A stretch of 64,000 nucleotides of DNA from Planococcus sp. CPCC 101016 (GTDB lineage Bacteria; Bacillota; Bacilli; Bacillales_A; Planococcaceae), in the NCBI RefSeq assembly GCF_007859295.1, contig NZ_VOHB01000002.1, positions 1,055,624 to 1,119,623 on the forward strand, given 5' to 3'. Made by a program: the position numbers and the translations under genes. The notes under the pieces are model-generated. The model was given only the letters and a program-made list of their open reading frames with translations. It had not been told where the DNA came from and did no database searches. Shown piece after piece: positions 1-10,174 of the stretch; positions within the stretch are counted from its first letter, which is position 1; each line of letters starts with the position of its first letter.

Positions 1-1
1 T

Positions 2-1916
<1,915 letters not shown>

Positions 1917-1956
1917 CCTACAAGTTAATAACGAGAGATAAACGGCCGGAGACAAT

Positions 1957-2017
1957 GAGAGACCAAGCCAGTTTTGCAGAATAAATTCTGCAGCTGTGCC
2001 TTGTTCTCTCTTTTTAT
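1957..2017 (+). promoter_or_regulatory. glpD leader hairpin, probable GlpP-controlled attenuator
   Basis: A long inverted repeat (arms about 1957-1970 and 1997-2010, with an inner perfect GCAGAAT/ATTCTGC stem) is followed by CTTTTTAT and lies 150 bases before glpD. This is an intrinsic terminator placed inside the leader. In Bacillus subtilis the glpD leader carries such a terminator, and the GlpP protein with glycerol-3-phosphate allows read-through. GlpP itself is not in the window, so that link is an inference. Confidence 0.7.
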
Positions 2018-2169
2018 ATGGAAAAATGCGATACAGGTGGATCAGAAAAGTCTTGAAAGAAGAATGGTGTGAATTTTTACAAGACAGGGAAGTAGAGTGG
2101 AAGCGCTGCATGCTTCAAAAAGTATTTACGTATTCTCTAATTCATACAGAAAAAGGAGCAAATCAACTT

Positions 2170-3846
2170 ATGAAATTTTCAAGTTTAAACAGAAACGAAC
2201 GATATGAACAAATGAAACAGACTCAACTGGATGTCCTTGTTATTGGAGGCGGCATTACAGGGGCGGGCATTGCACTTGACGCAGCCGTGCGCGGCATGGA
2301 TGTAGCTGTTGTGGAAATGCAGGATTTTGCAGCAGGTACGAGCAGCCGTTCAACTAAATTGGTTCACGGCGGCTTGCGCTACCTAAAGCAATTTGAAATT
2401 AAAATGGTCGCCGAAGTCGGCAAGGAACGCGAAATCGTTTATGAAAATGGACCGCACGTAACGACTCCGGAATGGATGCTTCTGCCGTTTTATAAAGGCG
2501 GAACGTTCGGACCGTTAAGTACGAATGTCGGTCTTCGCGTCTATGACTTTTTGGCAGGCGTTAAAAAAGGCGAGCGCCGCAAAATGTTAAGCAAGGAAGA
2601 AACATTGCGCCGCGAACCGCTATTGAAGAAAAAAGACATCAAAGGCGGCGGCTATTACGTGGAATACAAAACCGACGATGCCCGCCTGACGATGGAAGTT
2701 ATGAAAAAAGCCGTTGAAAAAGGCGCTTTGGCGATGAACTACGCAAAAGTGAAAGGTTTTATTTACGACAATGGCAAAACGGTCGGCATTCAAGTGGAAG
2801 ACCAAATTGATGGCAAGATCAACGAACTGTATGCAAAAAAAATCGTCAATGCAGCAGGACCATGGGTTGATACATTGCGCGACAAAGACCATTCGAAATT
2901 CGGCAAGACGCTTCAGCTGACAAAAGGCATTCACTTAGTCTTTGACGGCCTCCGCTTCCCGTTAAAACAGGCAATTTATTTCGATATGCCGGACCGCCGG
3001 ATGGCATTTGCCATTCCGCGCGAAGGCAAAGTCTATGTAGGCACGACGGACACGGTATACAAGCAGGACATCGCACATCCTACGATGACACTGGAGGACC
3101 GCAACTATGTCTTGAAAGCAGTTGACTTCATGTTCCCTGAAGTAGCCATCACAGAGGCGGATATCGAATCCAGCTGGGCCGGCTTGCGTCCGCTGATCCA
3201 CGAAGAAGGCAAAGATCCATCCGAGATTTCACGGAAAGATGAAATCTTTGTATCGGATTCCGGTTTGATTTCGATTGCGGGCGGCAAATTGACTGGCTAC
3301 CGCAAGATGGGTGAACACATTACCGATCTGGTAGCAGAGCAATTGAAAAAAGAAGAAGGCGTCACCTACCCGAAAAGTTCGACGAAGCGTTTGCCGATTT
3401 CCGGCGGCGAAGTGGGCGGGTCGAAAGGCTTTGAAACGTTCATGGCCGACCGCATCCATCAAGCTAAAGGCTTGGGGTTGACACCTGACATCATGCGGAT
3501 GCTTGTCAACCGCTATGGGGCAAATGTGGACAAAGTTCTTCACTTCTATACAACCGGATTAGAAGAAGCGGCGCGTGCTGGGCTTAATCAATTGGTCTAC
3601 GCGATGCTGCGCTATTCGATGGAATATGAAGCGTCCTATAAACCGATTGATTTCTTTATTCGCCGTACCGGTGCCCTATACTTTGATATTCACTGGGTAC
3701 ATGCCCATAAAGAAGCGGTCATCGCATACCTGGGCAGCGTGCTTGGGTGGACTGGCGAACAGGCAGCAGCTTACCGCGCTGAATTGGATGGGTTGCTGTA
3801 TGAAGCAAAACATCCGGTTGAAGTTTCTTCTCAAAGCTCAAACTAA
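2170..3846 (+). CDS. glpD: Aerobic glycerol-3-phosphate dehydrogenase
   Basis: FAD-dependent, membrane-associated enzyme that oxidises glycerol-3-phosphate to dihydroxyacetone phosphate and passes electrons to quinone. The 558-residue product has the N-terminal FAD fold (VIGGGITGAGIALDAA), the TSSRSTKLVHGGLRYL segment and the C-terminal helical domain, matching the usual length of about 555. The ATG at 2170 is preceded by AAAGGAG; the open frame extends upstream to 1996, but that part runs through the leader hairpin and has no ribosome site, so it is rejected. It completes the glpFKD set and is followed by a terminator. Confidence 0.96.
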   Translation: MKFSSLNRNERYEQMKQTQLDVLVIGGGITGAGIALDAAVRGMDVAVVEMQDFAAGTSSRSTKLVHGGLRYLKQFEIKMVAEVGKEREIVYENGPHVTTPEWMLLPFYKGGTFGPLSTNVGLRVYDFLAGVKKGERRKMLSKEETLRREPLLKKKDIKGGGYYVEYKTDDARLTMEVMKKAVEKGALAMNYAKVKGFIYDNGKTVGIQVEDQIDGKINELYAKKIVNAAGPWVDTLRDKDHSKFGKTLQLTKGIHLVFDGLRFPLKQAIYFDMPDRRMAFAIPREGKVYVGTTDTVYKQDIAHPTMTLEDRNYVLKAVDFMFPEVAITEADIESSWAGLRPLIHEEGKDPSEISRKDEIFVSDSGLISIAGGKLTGYRKMGEHITDLVAEQLKKEEGVTYPKSSTKRLPISGGEVGGSKGFETFMADRIHQAKGLGLTPDIMRMLVNRYGANVDKVLHFYTTGLEEAARAGLNQLVYAMLRYSMEYEASYKPIDFFIRRTGALYFDIHWVHAHKEAVIAYLGSVLGWTGEQAAAYRAELDGLLYEAKHPVEVSSQSSN

Positions 3847-3854
3847 TTTAAATC

Positions 3855-3899
3855 AATCCCATCTTCACTCATTTATTTGATTGCAGATGGGATTTTTAT
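3855..3899 (+). terminator. Terminator after glpD
   Basis: Arms AATCCCATCT (3855-3864) and AGATGGGATT (3884-3893) are followed by TTTTTATA. This is a standard intrinsic terminator ending the glycerol operon. Confidence 0.85.
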
Positions 3900-3987
3900 A
3901 TGCGCTTTTCTTCAGATTGTGCAGCAGTGATTCGTGTTATAGTAAACAATAAAATGCAATTATTCTGACAGAGACAGGGGCTCAATT

Positions 3988-5073
3988 ATGAACAGCAATG
4001 AACTATTGGAAACTTATGAAGAATCCACGCAACAATTGGCAGGACATGGACCGAGAAACGTAGCTGTTTTAAAAACGGCTTTTAGATCAATCGATGGAGA
4101 AGTGAAAAGTGATAAATATGGCAGCGGTGCTGTCATTGAGGATTTCCAGGGGCAGATGGCTGAGTTTTTAGGGAAGGAAGCGGCGGTCTTTTTCCCAAGC
4201 GGAACCATGGCCCAGCAAATCGCTTTGCGGATTTGGTGTGACGAAAAAGGCGTTAAGAAAGTAGCGTATCATCCATTGAGCCATCTCGAAATCCATGAAG
4301 AAGACGGATTGAAAGAATTGCATGGCATCCAAACGATCCTTTTGGCTGACAAAGAACGAGTCATTGAATTGGAAGATGTAACGTCCATGGATGATGACAT
4401 AGCCTGTTTGTTATTGGAATTGCCGCAGCGGGAGATCGGTGGTCAACTGCCGAGTTTTGAAACGCTCCGTCAGATTTCAGCTTATTGCCGCCAAAAAGGC
4501 ATAAAGCTTCATTTGGATGGTGCACGTATTTTAGAATGCCTCCCTTATTACGAAAAATCAGTCAAAGAAGTGTGTGCTTTATTTGATTCGGTATATTTAT
4601 CCATGTATAAAGGGATTGGCGGAATCGCAGGAGCTGTTTTAGCAGGTGATGAAAAATTCATGGCACAATCAAAAATTTGGAAAAAGCGGCACGGGGGAGA
4701 CTTGATTTCGTTGTACCCGTATATTTTGAGCGCCGAAACTTACTTCGCACAACGCAAAGACCGGATGGCAGAATACTACCAGCACGCAGTTGAACTGGCA
4801 GCTTTCTTCAATTCCTGTAAAGGAATTTCAACTGTACCGCATATTCCGGTTACGAACATGTTCCATGTCCACTTCCAGGAAGCGCCGGACCGGATTGCGC
4901 CTGTACTGATTCAAGCCCAACAAATTATGGACATCGGGATTACAGGGTATTTAAAAGCTGAAAAATCGGGTTGTATGTTTGAGGTCAGCATTGGAGACCA
5001 ATACAAATTGATTCCTAGAGGAAAAGTGGCAGTGACATTTGAATGGTTAGCTGAAAAAATGAAAAGTTTATAA
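3988..5073 (+). CDS. Threonine aldolase / beta-eliminating lyase family protein
   Basis: PLP-dependent fold type I enzyme of 361 residues. The PLP lysine is Lys208 in SMYKGIGG, and the LHLDGARI motif (cofactor-binding Asp) lies upstream, as in low-specificity L-threonine aldolases that cleave threonine or allo-threonine to glycine and acetaldehyde. The early segment DKYGSGAVIEDFQ matches the family. It stands alone between two terminators, so the neighbours do not narrow the substrate; a related beta-eliminating lyase activity is possible. The ATG is preceded by a weak AGGGGC ribosome site. Confidence 0.82.
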   Translation: MNSNELLETYEESTQQLAGHGPRNVAVLKTAFRSIDGEVKSDKYGSGAVIEDFQGQMAEFLGKEAAVFFPSGTMAQQIALRIWCDEKGVKKVAYHPLSHLEIHEEDGLKELHGIQTILLADKERVIELEDVTSMDDDIACLLLELPQREIGGQLPSFETLRQISAYCRQKGIKLHLDGARILECLPYYEKSVKEVCALFDSVYLSMYKGIGGIAGAVLAGDEKFMAQSKIWKKRHGGDLISLYPYILSAETYFAQRKDRMAEYYQHAVELAAFFNSCKGISTVPHIPVTNMFHVHFQEAPDRIAPVLIQAQQIMDIGITGYLKAEKSGCMFEVSIGDQYKLIPRGKVAVTFEWLAEKMKSL

Positions 5074-5079
5074 AAAGTA

Positions 5080-5127
5080 CACGTCTGTTCAAAAAGTTTA
5101 TTTATGACTTTATGGGCAGATTTTTTT
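5080..5127 (+). terminator. Probable terminator after the aldolase
   Basis: An imperfect stem with several G-U pairs (GTCTGTTC...AAAGT against ACTTTATGGGCAGAT) ends in TTTTTTT at 5120-5126. It is weaker than the other terminators in the window. Confidence 0.5.
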
Positions 5128-5242
5128 GATTAGAAATAATTGATTCATCTGACAGTAAGAAATAATCCCTAAAAGAGTAGCATTTATTTTCCATAAAGTA
5201 TATTATAATAGAATATTCAGATATTTTAAGGTTGGTGATGAT

Positions 5243-5941
5243 ATGAAGTTTTCAAGGGAGAAAAGTATTTGGCAAGTACTGGCGATAAGTGGATTACTCA
5301 GCGCACTCGCTTTTCTAACCCATGTAATTATGGGAGGCATTTTTTTGGAGGGCTATAGCCATGTTCGGCAAACAATTAGCGAATTGACTGGCAATGGGGC
5401 ACCAAAGGCAGAGATGCTACTAATGTTTAAAATGATTTATTGGATTTTCGCTGTGGTTTTTTCAGTTACAGTATTTGTGCTTTTCGGTAAGTATCAAGTC
5501 CATCAAATTGCTCGGTTTGGAGCGCTTTTGCTGGTTGCTATGCATTCAATTTCATTAATCGGTTATAGCCTATTTCCGTTAGAGCAGGGAGGAGCCGTGC
5601 TTACCTTTGGAAACTTGGTACACTTGGCGATAACAGCCATCGTGATGATTATTACAGTGGGGGCCTTGTTTTCTATCGGTTATGGCTTATGGCTGACAAA
5701 GAATTTCAGGAGCATCGGCCTGTTTACGCTTTTTTGTGGCCTTATAATCGTTTTGGCAGGGGTGGCGGCACCGATTGTCCTAAATAATAACTTGCCGTAT
5801 GCAGGATTAGTCGAGCGCTTTAATATTTTCACTTTGCAGCTATGGGTTTTCGTGCTATCTCTCTATCTTTATAGGTTGCCTAAAATTATGGAGATGGGTA
5901 TAAAACACATCGGCCTGATGGAAATCTATAAAGAACGCTAA
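5243..5941 (+). CDS. DUF998-type membrane protein
   Basis: A 232-residue integral membrane protein with about six hydrophobic segments and the early GYSHVRQTISELTGNGAP motif typical of DUF998 proteins (S..SEL.G.G.P). No catalytic function is established for the family. GGTTGGTGATG precedes the ATG, and a TATAAT at 5204-5209 could be its -10 box, although no good -35 is seen. It is monocistronic and converges on the GtrA gene through a shared terminator. Confidence 0.8.
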   Translation: MKFSREKSIWQVLAISGLLSALAFLTHVIMGGIFLEGYSHVRQTISELTGNGAPKAEMLLMFKMIYWIFAVVFSVTVFVLFGKYQVHQIARFGALLLVAMHSISLIGYSLFPLEQGGAVLTFGNLVHLAITAIVMIITVGALFSIGYGLWLTKNFRSIGLFTLFCGLIIVLAGVAAPIVLNNNLPYAGLVERFNIFTLQLWVFVLSLYLYRLPKIMEMGIKHIGLMEIYKER

Positions 5942-5979
5942 AATGCCGGACAAGGAAATCATCCTGTCCGGCATTTTTG
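5942..5979. terminator. Bidirectional terminator
   Basis: The stem AATGCCGGACAAGGA / TCCTGTCCGGCATT is flanked by A-rich and T-rich ends, so it can serve both the DUF998 gene (+) and the GtrA gene (-). Confidence 0.88.
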
Positions 5980-5983
5980 TGGA

Positions 5984-6418
5984 TTATTGAATTTTTTCTG
6001 CAATAGGAGCATTGCGGTCCTTAAAGATGAATTTCTTGCTGAAAATGTAATTGGCCACAAGCACGATGACATTGGCTAAAATTTTGGAAATCGTCCCGTT
6101 GATGCTAAGTATTCCGACCAATACCATCATGGTACCCAAGTCCATGAAGAATGACAGAACCCGGAATCCAAAAAAGGAGCCCATCTCTGCAAAACGGTCG
6201 CGCCAATTGGTGGTGACGCTTTTAAAAACATAGCGTTTGTTGACAAAAAAAGCGAAGACGACAGCGAACAGCCAGGCGATAGTTGTGGAAATCCGGTAAT
6301 CGAGCCCGAACAATTCTTCGCAAATCCAATAGACGACAATATTGACGACAGTGGTCCAGCCGCCCATGATGAGGTACATAAGAATGCTGCGCCAGTCTTT
6401 TGTTAAAAGTTTCTTCAT
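5984..6418 (-). CDS. GtrA family membrane protein
   Basis: A 144-residue GtrA/GtcA-type protein with four predicted membrane helices. The characteristic N-terminal segment (RSILMYLIMGGWTTVVNI) and the FFVNKRYVFKS motif are present. GtrA proteins are thought to flip undecaprenyl-phosphate-linked sugars across the membrane. It is 55 bases downstream of the YfhO-family gene on the same strand, matching two of the three parts of known envelope glycosylation systems (GtcA flippase, CsbB-type GT2, YfhO-type transferase). No CsbB-type GT2 lies beside it. Confidence 0.88.
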   Translation of the reverse strand: MKKLLTKDWRSILMYLIMGGWTTVVNIVVYWICEELFGLDYRISTTIAWLFAVVFAFFVNKRYVFKSVTTNWRDRFAEMGSFFGFRVLSFFMDLGTMMVLVGILSINGTISKILANVIVLVANYIFSKKFIFKDRNAPIAEKIQ

Positions 6419-6473
6419 GGTATTCCCCGTTCTTTCCAGAAATTTGATGACTTCCTCTGTTTGGAATTTCTCT

Positions 6474-9143
6474 TTATTTAGTCGATCTTAAAGTGCGGAT
6501 AAATAGGAAAGCCGCCCCGAGAAGACTGATGATGGATATCAATAAACCGGATAGAAATCCTTCCGGTCTATATTTTAACGCAATAGCGTGCTCACCGGAA
6601 GGGGCAAGTATTCCAGTGTAAGCAGAGTGGACAGGAAAAGTATCTACCGGCTGTCCATCAATGCTTGCTTTCCAGCCCTCTGAATAAGGAATTGACAAAA
6701 ATAAGACGGCTTCCTCCTCTGCATTGTAATGGCCGTTAATAGTATTATTGCCGTACTCAATGTCCTGTAGGCTATTGTTTTGATAAGCTGTGACAATTTC
6801 TTCATATGCCCCATAATCAACAGCGGTTACTTGAATATCCTTCAATAGAAATTCTCCCGGTTGGATGGTTAGTTGAATAGTGTCGGTTTCTGAATCCATT
6901 CCGAAGCGGAACAATACCTGGTTTTTCGCTTCAAGGTAATTGTATTGATCAATCACATAGCGGTTGGAACGCATATTTTTTTGAAGGACATGGCTGGACC
7001 CTAGATTATTGGCTGCTTGAATAGTGAGACCTTCATTTTCGGTATAAGGGAGGACATCAGCATAAACAGTCAGTTCGGAAAGTGCGTGCGGCTGGACAGG
7101 GATATTTATCTGGATTGGCGTTTCAGAAGCTATCCATATTCCATCAGACCGATATTCTACTTGCGTATTGTCATCGAATACGGCATTTTCTAAAGAACCA
7201 ATTGTCTGAGAAGCTGTTGCTTCAGCCGGCTTCAGGCCAGATTGCTCAAAAACCTGATCCGGCAAAACGGCGTTTCTTAAAATCTTTTCATCCAGCAATG
7301 GATCCGAAGGCTCGCCAAGTGAAGATAACGGCAATGCTGATTCGTATAAAAAACCGATTGGCAGAAAGAATTGATTTTCTTCAATAACGGTATTTCCTTC
7401 TTCATAAACGGTTTCGTAGCCATATAGGTTGTAGGGACCCGCGAAAGAAACCGTATATTTATTGTTCAGCAGAGTAGTTAAAAAAGTGCTGGAAGGAAAG
7501 CCGTTGATGACATTCAGTCGACGGTTGCCGGCAGTCGCTAAATAATCCATTTCAAACCGTTGAAGGTTCCAATCCAATAAGGACTGATAGGCGATATAGG
7601 AACGATAGCCAAAGCTCATAGAAGCATTGTATCCAAGGATGCCCGGATAATTGATTAGGATGCGGTAAAGATCGGAATCGTCTTGAATTGGTGCAAGTCC
7701 GTCTTTTATTTCTTGATTGTCAAAGTAAGTTCTGTAATGCTCCTCATTCATCAATGGCAACACTCCCCAAACACCTTTATGGGTCTCTGCGAAATCCTCG
7801 CCATCCGATTGAGCGATCAGGTCTGTCATTAAACTGTGCGGAAGCAGGAAACTATAGGCAATGACAGCAGAAGCAGCAAGGGTAAACAACGGAAATTGAA
7901 TCCGCTGTTTGGTGAAGAAATGGCCTGCGGCAAATAGAACGGCAAATGCTATAGGTAGAAATTTGATCCACTCCGCATAATGGGTAAACGGATTGTTCTC
8001 TAACCACAAATAGAAGAGAAGCGATATGAAAATCAGCAATATGCTGTTTTTGACCTGTTTGAAGCGGATGTCATGTAAAGCACGGGCTCCCAGAATAATA
8101 AAGAAAAGATTAAAGATGAAAAAGGCTCTGAATTCGAACGGCGAGCTGAACCCGGCAATCAATAAATGAAGGTTTTGCACCATCAATATGGCAACCAGTA
8201 AAATACCTGCAACTCCGTATATCCAAAATCTCTTTTTAGAGCCATTGATAAATAAGAGCGGTAGGACCAGGAGCGGCAAAAAATTGATGCCTCCTTGCCA
8301 CAGCAACTTTTGAATCACTTCAGCGGGAAGCAGCAAGACGTCGATAATCGGCTGTCCGGTTCGGTGAAGTGCATTAGACTGCAACAGACTGAAGACCGAC
8401 GGCAAAAAAATAATCATAGCAGTGCCGAGAGCGAGCAAGTAAAGAAGCGATAATTTGAGGTGAAAAAGCAAAAATGCTTTTCCTGTTTTTTGGGTATGCT
8501 CGGCAGTAAAGTACCGGAACACGCTGTACATAAACAGGCCAAGAGTGATCATAAACAAAAAGTAAAAATTGCTGATGCTGGCCAGAACGAGGACTGTGAA
8601 CAGCAGAACCGGTTTTCGCTGAGACAAAAAGCGTTCGTAGCCCAGCAGGATAAATGGAAAATATACAGTTGCGTTCATAAAGAAATAATGGGTGTAAAAA
8701 TGATCGAAATTGAACAAGGCAAATCCATACGCGATGCCTGCCACCAATGCAATGTTTCGGTTGATGCCCAGTTTTTTCAGCAATAAATAAGTACCTAAGC
8801 AGATCAGAAAAATCTTGAAAAGCGTCATTGGAATGAATGATGCGGGAAACCAGGCTTTTGGCAGGAGCAGCAGTGGCCAGATAAAGATGTCGCCAAGCAT
8901 GTAGTAGCCGAAATCATTCCAAAAGCTTCCGCCGGGACCGTAGTTCCAGGACCAGAATGGCATTTCTCCGCTTCTGACGAGATCATGGAACAAATTAAAG
9001 AAATGGACATACTGATTGAACGTATCACCAGCCAAGGAGATAAAGAAATAGCCGTTGGCTGGTATTCTATAAAAAATCAGCACTCCCATGATAAGGACCA
9101 GAAGGGCTAAAAGGATGACATGAAAATCGAATTTCTTTGCCAT
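6474..9143 (-). CDS. YfhO family membrane glycosyltransferase
   Basis: An 889-residue GT-C-like membrane protein: about twelve transmembrane helices occupy roughly residues 10-440, followed by an extracytoplasmic beta-rich domain and a last helix near the C terminus. The early loop with NGYFFISLAGDTFNQYVHFF and the late SIPYSEGWKASIDG segment are family hallmarks. In Bacillus and Listeria, YfhO proteins transfer undecaprenyl-linked sugars to lipoteichoic or wall teichoic acid outside the membrane. It is likely co-transcribed with the GtrA gene. The sugar and acceptor cannot be read from the sequence. The 260-base stretch upstream (9144-9404) holds no recognisable gene. Confidence 0.88.
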   Translation of the reverse strand: MAKKFDFHVILLALLVLIMGVLIFYRIPANGYFFISLAGDTFNQYVHFFNLFHDLVRSGEMPFWSWNYGPGGSFWNDFGYYMLGDIFIWPLLLLPKAWFPASFIPMTLFKIFLICLGTYLLLKKLGINRNIALVAGIAYGFALFNFDHFYTHYFFMNATVYFPFILLGYERFLSQRKPVLLFTVLVLASISNFYFLFMITLGLFMYSVFRYFTAEHTQKTGKAFLLFHLKLSLLYLLALGTAMIIFLPSVFSLLQSNALHRTGQPIIDVLLLPAEVIQKLLWQGGINFLPLLVLPLLFINGSKKRFWIYGVAGILLVAILMVQNLHLLIAGFSSPFEFRAFFIFNLFFIILGARALHDIRFKQVKNSILLIFISLLFYLWLENNPFTHYAEWIKFLPIAFAVLFAAGHFFTKQRIQFPLFTLAASAVIAYSFLLPHSLMTDLIAQSDGEDFAETHKGVWGVLPLMNEEHYRTYFDNQEIKDGLAPIQDDSDLYRILINYPGILGYNASMSFGYRSYIAYQSLLDWNLQRFEMDYLATAGNRRLNVINGFPSSTFLTTLLNNKYTVSFAGPYNLYGYETVYEEGNTVIEENQFFLPIGFLYESALPLSSLGEPSDPLLDEKILRNAVLPDQVFEQSGLKPAEATASQTIGSLENAVFDDNTQVEYRSDGIWIASETPIQINIPVQPHALSELTVYADVLPYTENEGLTIQAANNLGSSHVLQKNMRSNRYVIDQYNYLEAKNQVLFRFGMDSETDTIQLTIQPGEFLLKDIQVTAVDYGAYEEIVTAYQNNSLQDIEYGNNTINGHYNAEEEAVLFLSIPYSEGWKASIDGQPVDTFPVHSAYTGILAPSGEHAIALKYRPEGFLSGLLISIISLLGAAFLFIRTLRSTK

Positions 9144-9404
9144 GAAAAAGACACCTCATTCAGCGGTTTAATAGGAAATGGATTAGGTATAAATATACAG
9201 GAAACCCGCTCATTTATCAGCAGTTACCGGCAGAATACATAGTATTTTATTGCACCATCCAAAGAAATCGGGGCATATAGGCTGTTGTTAAGAAATAATT
9301 CATGTATTTTAGCACATACTTACATATTCTCCTGCCAGAATGGGTAAAGAAGTATATTGAACGGCAACTGCATGGTTGCCAGGCTGAAACTGGAGGATGA
9401 GCAG

Positions 9405-9956
9405 ATGAGAAAAATGAACCGGGGAATGATTACCTCATTAGGTGCAATTGGAGTGGCACAGGCGTTAAAGATTGTCACACATAAAACAGTAACAGGAGAA
9501 TGGGATTGGAGGCAGGCCTTTACAACAGGCGGCATGCCAAGTTCCCACTCAGCGGGAGTATCAGCACTGGCTTCATACGTAGCTGCTAATAAAGGAGCAC
9601 GTCACACAGAGACAGCATTGGCCATCGTATTTGGCGTTATTGTCATGTACGATGCACAGGGCATCCGCCGCCATACAGGAGAGATTGCAAGGCTGGTCAA
9701 CGATTTAGAAGACAGTTTTGTGAAGTTTTCCGGTGAATTTCCAAGTTTTGAATTTATTCAACGTGAAAAAGAATTAAAGGAATTACTCGGTCACCAGCCA
9801 GTTGAGGTGGTTGCCGGAGCTGCTTTCGGGACAGTTTTAGGATTGATTTCAGCAGCGATTGAAAATCGTGTGCGTGAAATTGAAGAAAAAGAGGGCAAAT
9901 CTAAAGCTCAGTTGCCATATGATGGACGCAGCCGCAGATTAACAAGAGCCCATTAA
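9405..9956 (+). CDS. Divergent PAP2 family protein (YuiD-like)
   Basis: A 183-residue protein of the acid phosphatase/vanadium-dependent haloperoxidase-related family (B. subtilis YuiD). The motif TTGGMPSSHSAGVSAL contains the PSSH phosphatase-like signature, and RRHTGEIARLVN carries the second His. Two to three hydrophobic segments suggest a membrane location. The ATG at 9405 follows GGAGGA at 9392-9397; the open frame begins further upstream at 9357 without a ribosome site. Substrate unknown; an undecaprenyl or lipid phosphatase role is only a guess from the family. Confidence 0.82.
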   Translation: MRKMNRGMITSLGAIGVAQALKIVTHKTVTGEWDWRQAFTTGGMPSSHSAGVSALASYVAANKGARHTETALAIVFGVIVMYDAQGIRRHTGEIARLVNDLEDSFVKFSGEFPSFEFIQREKELKELLGHQPVEVVAGAAFGTVLGLISAAIENRVREIEEKEGKSKAQLPYDGRSRRLTRAH

Positions 9957-9957
9957 A

Positions 9958-9995
9958 AAATACAGCCGCCCCAAGGGGGTGGCTGTATTTTTTTT
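9958..9995 (+). terminator. Terminator after the YuiD-like gene
   Basis: ATACAGCCGCCCC pairs with GGGGGTGGCTGTAT and is followed by eight T residues. It lies directly before the 21-bp repeat array. Confidence 0.92.
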
Positions 9996-10012
9996 CCGTC
10001 CGGAAGATGAGT

Positions 10013-10138
10013 TGAAAAACACGACCGCACCTCAAACGGCAAAGACCGCACCTCAAAGCGAGCTAACCGCACCTCAAACGGCAAAGACCGCACCTCAAAG
10101 CGAGCTAACCGCACCCCGAACAACAAAGACCACACCTC
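10013..10138 (-). repeat. Six-unit 21-bp tandem array (GAGGTGCGG family), copy A
   Basis: Read on the minus strand, six units begin with GAGGTGCGG or close variants. On the plus strand the CCGCACCTC cores start at 10025, 10046, 10067, 10088, 10109 and 10130, exactly 21 bases apart. Two unit types alternate, GAGGTGCGGTTAGCTCGC... and GAGGTGCGGTCTTTGCCG..., giving a 42-base higher-order period. A related array of the same period is at 41821-41946. It sits between two convergent genes, between their terminators. No convincing protein is encoded. Confidence 0.9.
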
Positions 10139-10145
10139 ATCATTC

Positions 10146-10169
10146 AAAAAGGAAGGCGCGCAGCCTTTC
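10146..10169 (-). terminator. Terminator of the nadBCA operon
   Basis: GGAAGGC (10151-10157) pairs with GCCTTTC (10163-10169), with one G-U pair. On the minus strand the stem is followed by five T residues. It lies 5 bases past the nadA stop. Confidence 0.65.
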
Positions 10170-10174
10170 TCCAG

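Noticed and set aside
1996..2169. Extended 5' end of glpD
   Set aside because: The extra 58 codons run through the leader hairpin, lack a ribosome site and do not resemble the GlpD N terminus; ATG 2170 has AAAGGAG upstream.
9953..10147. A 64-codon minus-strand open frame with FEVRSLPFEVR repeats
   Set aside because: It is simply the translation of the 21-bp array (21 bp is seven codons, so any frame without stops stays open). It has no ribosome site and overlaps two terminators.
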